A DNA stretch of 46,975 nt from Bacteroidales bacterium (GTDB lineage: Bacteria; Bacteroidota; Bacteroidia; Bacteroidales; F082): the NCBI GenBank assembly GCA_030683155.1, contig JAUXMV010000071.1, positions 1 to 46,975 of the forward strand, written 5' to 3'. This document shows, piece after piece, positions 16,916 to 25,357 of the stretch; position 1 is the stretch's first letter; each line of letters starts with the position of its first letter. A program made the position numbers and the translations under genes. The notes beneath the pieces are model-generated. The model did no database searches, was not told the origin of the DNA, and saw only the letters and a program-made list of their open reading frames with translations.

Positions 16916-19476
16916 TATGCTACAAGTGTTACGGTGGTTATATTAGGTTTAGCTGCTTTGAGTACTGCTATGGCATCTACTACTGATTGAGGCGGGTTAC
17001 TATGATTAGCATAGTCGCCAATTACGCAACTGCTTGGGAGAGCTCCAACACGATTAGTCATTGAAGTGAGTAACGTAATTAATTCCTCATTTGTCATTTT
17101 TACTTGCCTGTAATCCTGAAGGTAGAATTGAGACAAATTGGATGTTCCACTCACATCAAGGATAGTCCAATTTAAGTTACTACCACTTAGATACAAATAT
17201 GTTAAACCTGTTGGAAGAGGACCATCATAAGTATAATAAACAGAATTTGAAAGAATTTGAATGAATGTTAGTCCTGTTGGAAGAGGACCATTATAAGTCC
17301 AATTACCACCTGTTGATTGAATAAGCAGGTAAGTTAGACCTGTTGGCAGTGCACCATTATAAGTCCATCTGAAACCAGCACCTTGAGCAGTTAAGGATGT
17401 TAAACCAGCAGGGAGAGCGCCATTATAAGCCCAAATGAAGTTTGTTGCTTGTAAAACTAAACTTGTTAAAGTGGATGGCATTGGGTTGCTGTTGTTCCAT
17501 GTAATGCCTGTAGCAGCTGTACCTCCAACAGTAATTAATTCCATTCCCTCATGAAATTCTCCCGTAAACTGCCAAATATTACTTGAATTAGCTCCCCAAA
17601 ACCTAAATATTTTTAATGTAGATGGAAATGCTTGAGCTGTAAATGTTCCACCCATTAGTTGATTCATTGATAACTCTACAAGACCTTCGTGTAAAGTGCC
17701 ATCATAAACACTCAATGCAATTAAATGTGTAACTATGGGTAATAAATTGCCAGTCAAAGTAAAATATTGAGGAATGCTAATTTTAGTAGCATTTGGAAAA
17801 GTATTTGCCGCAACAGTATGAATTCGAGTAGCTGATGCACCATAAGCAAATGCAACTTCAGTAATTTTAGATTTATCGGGAATGCCTAAAGTATCAGTGC
17901 CAGCAACGAGTTTAATATATTTTGTCCTAGCTGCACCGGGTTGTAAAATCCACATTTTACTTTCATCCAATAATCCTGTCCAATCAGAATAAAATCTTGT
18001 ATTACCATTAAATTTTACGATGGTCATTTCGGAAACAGTAAAACTAAGAGCCGTAGTTCCTGCACCGGCAGTAACATTTAATGTTGTAGGGTCAACAGGT
18101 TCAAGTTCCAAACCCATTGAGCCTATTTGAGATTCGTTAAGTATATGGTCGGAAAAGATTAGTTTTTTTGTAAGCCCAAGTGGGAGTGTATAAGGGTTTG
18201 GATTGCCAGCAGGAAAAAAATATAAATAATTATTCCAAACATACGATTTAAGGCCGGTTAATGGTACAGTAACAACATCTGCTGCGCGAGTACCATTTAC
18301 AAAAGAACTATAACCGCCAACTTCAAGCTGTGCAAAACTGACATCGCCCGAAATTGTAAGGGTTAAAGTGCCTGCTGCTGTTGGGCTGATTGTTGCCTGT
18401 TTCAATGAACCATCTGGATTACCAATGACAGTCTGACTACGAACACCAGAAAAAACAATTGTGCCTGAGCCTCTGAATTGTAAATAATGGCCAACATGAG
18501 CAACTTCAATGTCCTGCGTAACAGGATTGAGAGGGCTGACGATTAGATTTGTTGCTGCATTTTCAATTAAAAATCCGGCTATGCCTGTGCTATAATCAAG
18601 CATCAAGGTATTGACAGGACATTCAACAGGCAATCCATTTTTGCCAATTACTGTTTTAACAGAATTGCGACTAACAACCAAATCACCTGAGCCATCGGCT
18701 GGTAAAATTGAATAAATTTTACCTGCTTTGGAGGCAAATGGAAGCATCAAAAGTGAATGCGGAACGCTTTGCAATGCATCAAGTGCTTCATCAATAAGGC
18801 GCAAAGGTTGCTGATATTCTGCTTGCTCGTTGAAAACGCGCAAACGCAATGCGTTTATTTCGGGGTAAAAAAGGTAATTTGTTGCCATATCGAGGTAAAG
18901 TTGTTGGGCTGCAAGTAAAATATCATTGATTGCATCTTTGCCAGTGTTTGCGCTGGCTGCGCTAGCTTCGGCTGCAGCAGCAGCATCGATTGCTGATTGT
19001 GCGCTAGCAGCTGCGCCAATGAGCGCGGCAAGGTTGGCATAGATTTCTGAAAGTTCGGTAATATTGGTATGAATGCCAATGATAGAATGAATGTCAGCCT
19101 GAACATCAAGCAAAGCAGAAAGGTTTGTATAGATGGCTGACATGGCAGCAAGGTTGCCATGAATATCGGTCATTAATTCGACATTTTCCTGTACTTCAAG
19201 TATTTCGGTAAGTCCATCAACCAAAGGTTGTAGAGCTTCCAGAACTGCAACTGCGGCGGCTGCGTCAGCAGTGGTTGAAGCTGCGGCATCAGAAGCGGTT
19301 GAAGCTGCGGCGGCGGTAGCCAAAGCATCAGCAGCGACTTTTAAGCGGTGATGTTTTGCAGAATATTTGCCTGGTTCAACCTCAAAATCTTCATCAGCTT
19401 CGGCCCAAAGTTTGGCAAGCTGCGTGAGCGCAAGGTTTGGATAGAGGTTGAGCAGATATGATTTTGGAGTTGACAT
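16915..19476 (-). CDS. Phage tail-fibre-like protein with 22-residue C-terminal repeats
   Basis: 853 aa from the ATG at 19476; a TTG six bases upstream is the alternative. The N-terminal third is alanine-rich and predicted helical, with heptad-like repeats around NLSALLDVQADIHSIIG, consistent with a trimeric coiled coil. The middle is beta-rich and resembles receptor-binding domains. Near the C-terminus at least four 22-residue repeats of the form YNG(A/P)LP(T/A)GLT are spaced exactly 66 bases apart (about 17200-17430), resembling leucine-rich repeats. It is probably the host-recognition protein. The LRR-like part could change copy number by recombination. No chaperone or collagen-like segment was noted. 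Confidence 0.75.
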   Translation of the reverse strand: MSTPKSYLLNLYPNLALTQLAKLWAEADEDFEVEPGKYSAKHHRLKVAADALATAAAASTASDAAASTTADAAAAVAVLEALQPLVDGLTEILEVQENVELMTDIHGNLAAMSAIYTNLSALLDVQADIHSIIGIHTNITELSEIYANLAALIGAAASAQSAIDAAAAAEASAASANTGKDAINDILLAAQQLYLDMATNYLFYPEINALRLRVFNEQAEYQQPLRLIDEALDALQSVPHSLLMLPFASKAGKIYSILPADGSGDLVVSRNSVKTVIGKNGLPVECPVNTLMLDYSTGIAGFLIENAATNLIVSPLNPVTQDIEVAHVGHYLQFRGSGTIVFSGVRSQTVIGNPDGSLKQATISPTAAGTLTLTISGDVSFAQLEVGGYSSFVNGTRAADVVTVPLTGLKSYVWNNYLYFFPAGNPNPYTLPLGLTKKLIFSDHILNESQIGSMGLELEPVDPTTLNVTAGAGTTALSFTVSEMTIVKFNGNTRFYSDWTGLLDESKMWILQPGAARTKYIKLVAGTDTLGIPDKSKITEVAFAYGASATRIHTVAANTFPNATKISIPQYFTLTGNLLPIVTHLIALSVYDGTLHEGLVELSMNQLMGGTFTAQAFPSTLKIFRFWGANSSNIWQFTGEFHEGMELITVGGTAATGITWNNSNPMPSTLTSLVLQATNFIWAYNGALPAGLTSLTAQGAGFRWTYNGALPTGLTYLLIQSTGGNWTYNGPLPTGLTFIQILSNSVYYTYDGPLPTGLTYLYLSGSNLNWTILDVSGTSNLSQFYLQDYRQVKMTNEELITLLTSMTNRVGALPSSCVIGDYANHSNPPQSVVDAIAVLKAAKPNITTVTLVA

Positions 19477-19488
19477 AATCAAAAAGTA

Positions 19489-19899
19489 TTAGGCAAAAAG
19501 TATTGTGCATGCATTGATGACACCAAAAGAATTTGGTTCGTTTTCAAATTTGAAGCGAATATATTTCGCTAAAACACCTACGATACTGATCGTTGTTGTG
19601 GGCGATTGTGAAGCGATTGTAAAGAGTTCGGAATCAAAAGCAGGAACAGCAGCAAAGTTGACGCCATCAGAACCTTGCTCGATTGTGATAGTACAGGGAT
19701 CAGCAGCATTGTTGCCAATTGTGTGAAAGAACTGGATTGTGATATTTGTTGCATTTTGAGGTATTTCAATAGCAGGGCTGTAAGAAAGAGCAACAGAAGC
19801 AATAATATTTAAAGGCAGAAAAACAGTTTCAAAAGCTGGTTTTGAAATTATGTTTCCTGCAGGATTTGCTTTTGTACGAAAGCCGTTTATTCTGGGCAT
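19489..19899 (-). CDS. Phage structural protein of unknown function
   Basis: 136 aa, predicted mostly beta strand, starting MPRINGFRTKANPAGN. Segments such as TNITIQFFHTIGNNAADPCTITIEQGSDGVNFAAV resemble small virion decoration or tail-tip proteins, but I cannot place it in a family. It lies 12 bp upstream of the fibre gene on the same strand. It is the only gene between the fibre and structured repeat copy 2, where tail genes would normally be expected. Confidence 0.65.
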   Translation of the reverse strand: MPRINGFRTKANPAGNIISKPAFETVFLPLNIIASVALSYSPAIEIPQNATNITIQFFHTIGNNAADPCTITIEQGSDGVNFAAVPAFDSELFTIASQSPTTTISIVGVLAKYIRFKFENEPNSFGVINACTILFA

Positions 19900-19944
19900 G
19901 GTCTTTAGATTTTCGATTTATGATTTAGAGAGTTGTTTGCTTTG

Positions 19945-20350
19945 AAAGCACTTGGTACATTGTGGGTGGGATATGGCTTTGGCTATCATTTTTTCTTTTG
20001 TTTGGCAATGCCGAAAACATTCGGCAAGTAAACCATATGCCCAAACCATTGCTCGCGCACTCTTTGAAAACACGGGAAATTGTGGGTATGAATGGGCTTT
20101 GGTTATTATTTTTTCTTTTGTTTCGGCAAAAGAAAGAAAACCATTTACCCAAACGATGGCTCAGGCACTCTTTGAAAACACAAGAAATCCTGGCAAAAAG
20201 GTGGACTCTACTGCGTACGAGTCCAAACGGCCTCCGGGCCGTTTTTGCCGGATTACTAAGTGTTTTCAAATTCACAGGCTCATCGGCACCGCGTTTGGGC
20301 GGGCTCGCGCACTGCATTGAACGAATATTTTGCGTTGGATAAACCATTTT
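19945..20350. repeat. Structured dispersed repeat, copy 2 with duplicated 5' part
   Basis: The second copy of the repeat at 15868. Its 5' module (attgtgggtgggatatggct and the following T-rich run) is present twice, at about 19957 and 20080. The core at 20171-20270 folds like copy 1: TTTGAAAACAC pairs with GTGTTTTCAAA, and GGACTC with GAGTCC. Both differ from copy 1 on both sides of the stem so that pairing is kept. The ACGGCC-TCCG-GGCCGT hairpin is unchanged. One position is not compensated (GGATTAC against GAAATCC). It fills the 516-bp gap between the 136-aa gene and the portal gene. Confidence 0.75.
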
Positions 20351-20415
20351 TTTTTGAGTTTATAAAGTTGAAAGTTTATAAAGAGTTTAATACATTGTAT
20401 ATTAATTGATTATAG

Positions 20416-21696
20416 TTATGTATCGAGGGGTTTGGAGGCGTTTTTGTCGCGTTCGGTAACATCGTTGCCAGAACCGAAGGTGTTTCTGACCTGAATGACC
20501 AGCTGGCGTTGGATGGGATCGTTCTTGTCGAAATCAAGACCGCTGTCTCTTCTTACTTCCCAGACGAATTTGTATGGGTTGATTTTTTGAATGGGGGGTT
20601 CGTTGATGAAGTCAAGATCTGCAAGTGGAAAGTTGAAGTCAGCCAGAAGTTTGTAAATATGTTTCAAGAACATGTCCTGATGGGGACGAATGATTGATGC
20701 CATTGCCACCTCATACTCCGCAATGATGCGATTGGTGTCGAAACCTGCTTTGTCGTCTGAATAAGGTGTTAATGTTCTGAACCAATTATGAATTGTAATC
20801 AGGGACATTTCTGCCTGCTGGTGTAAACCCAGCCAGTTACCTTCTTCTTTTTTCAGGAAGTCGATGTATTGGGCTGCCTGAGAAGATTGTCCAGGGCCGA
20901 GGTCTGAGAGATATTGAATGATGATTTCGGATGCACTTTCGGAGAGGGCGCCCATGTGTTTCTGGAATTCTTCGTCGAGTGCGTTTGCGTCAGTATCGTC
21001 ATTGACGCCAGGGATGATCAAAAGCCCAGGCGCTGAAAATGATTTTTCGAGGCGCTTTTGATTCCAGACGTTTGTCAGACCTGTGATGATCACTGAGCGA
21101 AGGCCTGCGAAGTATGAGCAAAGGCCATAGTAGTAAAATTCTGGTTCATAGTCTTTTATGTGATAGACAGCATGATAGAGCTTGTCTTTTTGTTTTTTGA
21201 AGTCAGGGTAAAGCGGTAAAAAAGATGCATTAGGATCGTTTTTTCCTTTGAAATGCTCCCAATCAGGGTGGATGATAATGTTTTGGCCATCGGCTGCAAT
21301 TCTTACTTTGGAGGCATCGACATGGTAAACATAGAGGAAACTCATTTTTGCGTCAGTGACAACCTCAAGGTATGCATTGCCCTGGTTGAAATAATCGAAA
21401 ACAAGGCGTTTCACAGTGTTGGTCAGATCGGTTTCTGTGTTGTTTGGTTTTTTGATGAAAGCTGCAATGATGGGATTGTTGGAAGTGAGCCCCTTCCCGA
21501 TTACATAGTTGGTTTTTGAATTCAGGATTGCCCGGTGAATAGGCACTTCACGAGCTAGTTTGTTGAGTTGGGTAGGTAACATGTTGTCCTCTCCGAAAGG
21601 AATATAGACCTCAAAATTTGATTTCAAGTCAATGAAATCGGATTTTTTGAGGTTGAATAAGGGGGTGTAGTTGTAGGCGGAGAAGGAGGTTTTCAT
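20416..21696 (-). CDS. Phage portal protein
   Basis: 426 aa. Portal-like features are FGEDNMLPTQLNKLAREVPIHRAILNSKTNYVIGKGL at the N-terminus, VFDYFNQGNAYLEVV, and the FSAPGLLIIPG and helical C-terminal stretches. Portals form the twelve-part ring through which DNA enters the capsid. It is slightly short but otherwise complete. It is separated from the capsid gene by a 9-bp tandem repeat tract and followed by structured repeat copy 2. Confidence 0.8.
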   Translation of the reverse strand: MKTSFSAYNYTPLFNLKKSDFIDLKSNFEVYIPFGEDNMLPTQLNKLAREVPIHRAILNSKTNYVIGKGLTSNNPIIAAFIKKPNNTETDLTNTVKRLVFDYFNQGNAYLEVVTDAKMSFLYVYHVDASKVRIAADGQNIIIHPDWEHFKGKNDPNASFLPLYPDFKKQKDKLYHAVYHIKDYEPEFYYYGLCSYFAGLRSVIITGLTNVWNQKRLEKSFSAPGLLIIPGVNDDTDANALDEEFQKHMGALSESASEIIIQYLSDLGPGQSSQAAQYIDFLKKEEGNWLGLHQQAEMSLITIHNWFRTLTPYSDDKAGFDTNRIIAEYEVAMASIIRPHQDMFLKHIYKLLADFNFPLADLDFINEPPIQKINPYKFVWEVRRDSGLDFDKNDPIQRQLVIQVRNTFGSGNDVTERDKNASKPLDT

Positions 21697-21700
21697 AGGC

Positions 21701-21783
21701 GTGGAATCGTGGAACTGTGGAATCGTGGAATTGTTGAATCGTGGAATCGTGGAATTGTTGAATTGTTGAATCGTGGAATCGTA
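21701..21783. repeat. 9-bp tandem repeat (TGGAATCGT variants)
   Basis: About nine imperfect copies of a 9-bp unit (tggaatcgt, tggaattgt, tgaattgt) lie between the capsid and portal genes, just upstream of the portal start. No gene or promoter is obvious. The 9-bp period is shared with the gggacttgt tract at 23645. Confidence 0.8.
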
Positions 21784-21859
21784 GTTGCAGGCTGTGCTTT
21801 AGGAGACCGCCCGACATTTGAGAAAAATGGGAAAAAAGTTTGTCGGGCGGTTTAGTTTG

Positions 21860-23203
21860 TTAGTCTTTGAAGCCGGCGAGTACCATGAGTTCCTTGTGGA
21901 TGTAGGCTGTCTGGGCTTTGTATTGGACGCGGTAGCGTCGCATCTGGGCTTCCTGGTTGTACCATGTTTCGATCATTTCGGAATCGGCTGTGCCGTCGGT
22001 GGCAAAAAGCAGGTTCTTACTTGTTGTGAGCACTGCACGGTGAGGATGGATGCCGTTTTGAGCGGATGTTATCCATTTGTCCCAGTCGGGCCGGACGATG
22101 ATGGGGTAGCCTTCGTAGGTTTTGACTTTCAGACCGTTTTGCATCACAGCGTCGCCGAGGACGGTTTCGCGGTTTTTGAAGGTATGGACGAGGTTTCTCC
22201 ACATGGAGGAGGTGATCATGAAGTTGAGATTGAACTCATGCATCTCAGGTGTGACGGCATCCAACATCGCTTCGAGGGTGGTGTCGGATTCGTTGGCGGC
22301 AAGTTTGCCGGCTTTGGTAGCAGCGACAACGCCAGATGCTGCGAAAGTTCCGTTTCCGGTAACGGTAGCGGTGAAAGTGAACTCCTGTCCTTTAGACTTT
22401 GAAACAACTTTGATACCAGCACCGGTGGCGGTAACGATAACTCCGTTGATGTCGGCGCGGGCTTCAACAGCTGCTTTATGCGCTGTGAGCCAGTTTGCTA
22501 CTGTGGTGTTTGCATTTGAGGCATAGGCTTGAACGTAAGTGATGCCGTTGATGACGACGTTGATTGCGGTGTCTGTTCCTGCGGTGTAAGTCAGGATTTT
22601 TTCTGCTTTGACGGCAGCGACAGAAGAAGCAACCGGGATGTGCTGAGCAGCAGGAATTACGCCTGTTTGCGTGTCTTTCAGGAGCCATGACATGAAGCCG
22701 TTGTAGCCGGAATAGTTGTCGTCGATGGTACCGTTCGGGATGCCGCCTGCCATTACCTCAGCAAGCGGGTTGGCGAAAAACATCTGACGGATGAGGTCGT
22801 CCTGACCAGCTGTAGCGATGAGGGGCAGCATGATTTTGTTCCAGATATCAGGGCTTTTCATCTGTTCGATGTCGTCTTCCTTGTAGCCGGAAGCGAGGAG
22901 CTGTTCGATGATAGATCCCCAGAATTCGCGTGCATTTTGCTCGAACTCCATGGACATCGGTTTGACGGTGATATCTGTGTAGGTGAGATTGAAGCCTCCG
23001 GCAGGATTGAACCCGGGCACAGCCTTGGGTTTGGTCATCATGGAAGGTCTGCCGATACGGTTGAGGCGTTCGGTACCTTTGACATCGGTGCGGACGGTGA
23101 TGATACCGCGGATATCTTCAGCGGTGAACATCGGTTGAATGAAAAACTCATCGACTGCCTGTTTTAGGAATGGCGGTGAGGTTGTTTGGGTGAAAATGTT
23201 CAT
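21860..23203 (-). CDS. Major capsid protein (HK97-like) with an inserted domain
   Basis: 447 aa. The N-terminal part (PFLKQAVDEFFIQPMFTAEDIRGIITVRTDVKG) and the C-terminal part (TPEMHEFNLNFMITSSMWRNLVHTFKNRETVLG, then YEGYPIIVRPDWDKW and RAVLTTSKNLLFATDG) look like an HK97-fold capsid protein. Between about residues 190 and 300 lies a threonine/valine-rich beta segment (ILTYTAGTDTAINVVINGIT onward) that resembles an inserted surface domain. It lies directly downstream of the protease-scaffold gene, the usual order. There is no separate decoration gene, so the insertion may serve that purpose. Confidence 0.82.
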   Translation of the reverse strand: MNIFTQTTSPPFLKQAVDEFFIQPMFTAEDIRGIITVRTDVKGTERLNRIGRPSMMTKPKAVPGFNPAGGFNLTYTDITVKPMSMEFEQNAREFWGSIIEQLLASGYKEDDIEQMKSPDIWNKIMLPLIATAGQDDLIRQMFFANPLAEVMAGGIPNGTIDDNYSGYNGFMSWLLKDTQTGVIPAAQHIPVASSVAAVKAEKILTYTAGTDTAINVVINGITYVQAYASNANTTVANWLTAHKAAVEARADINGVIVTATGAGIKVVSKSKGQEFTFTATVTGNGTFAASGVVAATKAGKLAANESDTTLEAMLDAVTPEMHEFNLNFMITSSMWRNLVHTFKNRETVLGDAVMQNGLKVKTYEGYPIIVRPDWDKWITSAQNGIHPHRAVLTTSKNLLFATDGTADSEMIETWYNQEAQMRRYRVQYKAQTAYIHKELMVLAGFKD

Positions 23204-23232
23204 CTTATTAATGAATTAGAGGGTTTGAGAAA

Positions 23233-24420
23233 TTATGGTTGAGCAGCAATTAATTTGCGTTTGAGGTCTTTGGGCATTGATTTCAACATTTGTTTACCGG
23301 ACTCATCCTTTACAGGCTCTGAGAGGTTGACAGAAATCTGAGGATCTGTTACGTTGTGGGGGATTGTTGGTGCGGCTGCAAGTTTTGATTGAAGCATAGC
23401 GATCATTTTTTGAGCATCCTGCAATTGAAGTATGGTGGATTCAAATGAGGACAAAAGTGTTTCGGTCTGCTGTTCAACAGAAGCTGTTTCAGAAAGTTGA
23501 TCGGCTAAACCAAGTGTGACGAGGTTTTGAAGAGCGACAGAGATGGGGTGAGGATCAGGAGCTTGTGGGACTTCAGCGAGGGAGGCGACTAGAGCGAGGT
23601 CGGCGAATGAGGCGACTTCAGCGACTGGAGCGAGGTCGGCGGCAGGTGGGACTTGTGGGACTTGTGGGACTGGGGCGACCTCAGCGACTTCGGGGATTTC
23701 GGGGAGAGCTGGGTCGGCTAAGGAGAAGAATTTGAGGAAGTTTGCTTTGAGTTTTTCGGGTAAATTCATGTTGGAATTGTTTAGGTAATTGGATAAAAAT
23801 TCGATTACGTTTTCGGGTTTGGAGAAAATGAATTCAGCCAATGTGGGGTTTTCGTCAAGAAACTGGGTGGCCAAGCCAGGGATTGAGTCGGCTGAAAAGA
23901 GACCGTCGGTGGCGGCGGGTTCATCGACGATGTCGGTGGCGCGAAGCTCCTTCAATCTGAAATATTTGTTTTTTACTTTTTTGCCGTCTTCTTCTGTTTC
24001 AGTAACAGCAAATTCTGCGTTTTCAAAAACGATTGAGGCGCCAAACATGTCTGGATTTTTCTCTGCCATATCGAAGACATAGTCATAAAGATTTCCTGAT
24101 GGCGTTGATTTGGCTGATTCGTCAAGATGCAAGTCAGCAGTAACAGCGTTTCCGGTAAAAGCGTAATTGTGAAAGCGGCCTAAGTAGGTCCCAAGAGCTG
24201 TGGCACACATATTCGGATGGCCAAAACGCGCTTTGATCCCCTGCGGCCGGGTACTTGCAAGTTCCACAATTTGCAGTAAAAAAGTTTTGTCAATGTGACC
24301 TCCATGACCTTTCGCCAGGCCAATGCGTGAGATGGTGATCCCGCGAATGATCCCGTTTTCGCGGTCTATCTGTCCGGCAGGGGCATTGAAAACAGGTTGT
24401 GAAAGGTAGTATCGGTTCAT
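23233..24420 (-). CDS. Prohead protease-scaffold fusion
   Basis: 395 aa. The first ~200 residues look like a His-Ser prohead protease, with a candidate His in KARFGHPNMCATALG (about residue 68) and a candidate Ser in MFGASIVF (about 128). A proline/alanine-rich linker (about 245-290; VPQVPQVPPAADLAPVAEV) follows. The C-terminal part is helical (QQTETLLSSFESTILQLQDAQKMIAMLQSK) and should act as capsid scaffold. The linker DNA consists of the same GCGACTT/AGCGA words seen in three intergenic tracts. The start lies one base after the stop of the 41-aa gene. The protease assignment rests on motif spacing and gene order. Confidence 0.72.
   Translation of the reverse strand: MNRYYLSQPVFNAPAGQIDRENGIIRGITISRIGLAKGHGGHIDKTFLLQIVELASTRPQGIKARFGHPNMCATALGTYLGRFHNYAFTGNAVTADLHLDESAKSTPSGNLYDYVFDMAEKNPDMFGASIVFENAEFAVTETEEDGKKVKNKYFRLKELRATDIVDEPAATDGLFSADSIPGLATQFLDENPTLAEFIFSKPENVIEFLSNYLNNSNMNLPEKLKANFLKFFSLADPALPEIPEVAEVAPVPQVPQVPPAADLAPVAEVASFADLALVASLAEVPQAPDPHPISVALQNLVTLGLADQLSETASVEQQTETLLSSFESTILQLQDAQKMIAMLQSKLAAAPTIPHNVTDPQISVNLSEPVKDESGKQMLKSMPKDLKRKLIAAQP
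23570..23702. repeat. GCGACTT/GGGACTT low-complexity tract inside the protease-scaffold gene
   Basis: In-frame repeats including three 9-bp gggacttgt units and several gcgacttcagcga words encode the Pro/Ala/Val linker. Equivalent words occur outside genes at 12425, 15809 and 28586, so the coding use appears secondary. Confidence 0.75.
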
Positions 24421-24421
24421 C

Positions 24422-24547
24422 CTATTTCACGGTTGATGCCAGTTCTGCACCAGGTTTGAATCCGGGGCGGCGTGGTTTTGTTGGAATTGAAGCAAGCTGC
24501 TTAGGCGAGGTTGCTTTAGGAGTTGAAGGTTTTGGAGTTTTTGCCAT
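24422..24547 (-). CDS. 41-residue basic Lys/Pro-rich phage protein
   Basis: The frame starts MAKTPKPSTPKATSPKQLAS and ends ELASTVK, with nine lysines and eight prolines. Its stop (TAG) is one base before the ATG of the protease-scaffold gene, so coupled translation is very likely. A good minus-strand -7 box (TACTTTTG at 24574-24581) lies about 27 bases upstream of the start. It is first in the structural operon. A DNA- or capsid-binding role would suit its charge, but nothing in the sequence proves it. Confidence 0.6.
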   Translation of the reverse strand: MAKTPKPSTPKATSPKQLASIPTKPRRPGFKPGAELASTVK

Positions 24548-24573
24548 GATTTTAAGTTTTTTGAATGTGTTGG

Positions 24574-24665
24574 CAAAAGTACGTTTCACTTAAAGTAATA
24601 CTTTAGTATAAAGTGGCAATATCTTTGAATATCAATGATAAATAACCATTTTTGACGTAAGTTTG
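24574..24665. promoter_or_regulatory. Divergent promoter region with operator-like inverted repeat
   Basis: On the minus strand TACTTTTG (24574-24581) and on the plus strand TAAGTTTG (24658-24665) both fit TAnnTTTG, facing the structural operon and the terminase genes respectively. Between them lies TAAAGTA-A-TACTTTA (24591-24605) with a further related half-site TATAAAGTG. Neither promoter has a clear -33 element. A single regulator could control both directions. Confidence 0.45.
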
Positions 24666-24686
24666 TAGAAATATAAGTTTAAAGGA

Positions 24687-24920
24687 ATGGACGAGGAAAG
24701 AAAGTTGATCAATGATGTAAATGAAACAATAGGTTTCGATATTACAAACATCTATAAATCAGGACTTATAGAGATAAAACAGTTACGGAAATGGGTTGTG
24801 AAAGAGAAGTATTTTTCGCTTGCCAAGACCGGGAGGACCTATACGGACATAAAAAATCAGCTGAGCGAAGAGTACAATGTCAGCATCAGTGTGATTGAAA
24901 AAATGATTTACAGAAAATAA
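24687..24920 (+). CDS. Small phage protein with possible helix-turn-helix
   Basis: 77 aa, MDEERKLINDVNE to MIYRK. The C-terminal half (TYTDIKNQLSEEYNVSISVIEKMIY) looks like a helix-turn-helix as found in small terminase subunits and regulators. It is the first of three plus-strand genes, ahead of a second terminase-small-like gene. It could be a DNA-recognition helper of packaging or a regulator of the divergent promoters; the sequence alone does not decide. Confidence 0.6.
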   Translation: MDEERKLINDVNETIGFDITNIYKSGLIEIKQLRKWVVKEKYFSLAKTGRTYTDIKNQLSEEYNVSISVIEKMIYRK

Positions 24921-24949
24921 GCAACCCCAGGAATTAAGACAAAAAAGTT

Positions 24950-25357
24950 ATGGAAAACATCGACAAGGAAAAAGGAAAAGATTTGGGAGGCAGGCCAAAA
25001 AAAAATGTTGATTTACTGCCCGACCACTGGAATGAGGCAATAATTGAACTTTACACGCAGGGAGGATCAGACAAAGAAGTTAAAGCTTTGATCAATAGCT
25101 GGTTAGGTTCGTTTTCTAACGATTTGTGGGACAGATGGATGAAAGAGGAAGAGGGGTTTTCGGAAACCATAAAAAGGGGGAAAATGCTGAGTGAAGCCTG
25201 GTGGGAAAAACAAGGCAGGACGAGCCTGACTTCGTCAAATTTCAATGCTACACTTTGGTACATGAATATGAAAAACAGATTCGGTTGGGCGGACTCTCAA
25301 AAAGTGGATCATACCACAGCAGGCGAAAAAATAAATGTAATCTTCGAACGTGGATAA
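24950..25357 (+). CDS. Terminase small subunit
   Basis: 135 aa. The LGGRPKKN start and the helical region (ELYTQGGSDKEVKALINSW, then the RTSLTSSNFNATLWYMNMKNRFGW stretch) are characteristic of small terminase subunits in Bacteroidetes and related phages. It recognises phage DNA and recruits the large subunit. Its end overlaps the large-subunit start (GTG at 25350) by 8 bases. Confidence 0.8.
   Translation: MENIDKEKGKDLGGRPKKNVDLLPDHWNEAIIELYTQGGSDKEVKALINSWLGSFSNDLWDRWMKEEEGFSETIKRGKMLSEAWWEKQGRTSLTSSNFNATLWYMNMKNRFGWADSQKVDHTTAGEKINVIFERG

Noticed and set aside
19925-20347. Minus-strand frame of 140 aa through structured repeat copy 2
   Set aside because: Same reason; the frame includes the duplicated 5' module, which would repeat part of the protein without sense.
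21701-21783. CRISPR array
   Set aside because: The 9-bp units have no spacers and no cas genes are present in the window.
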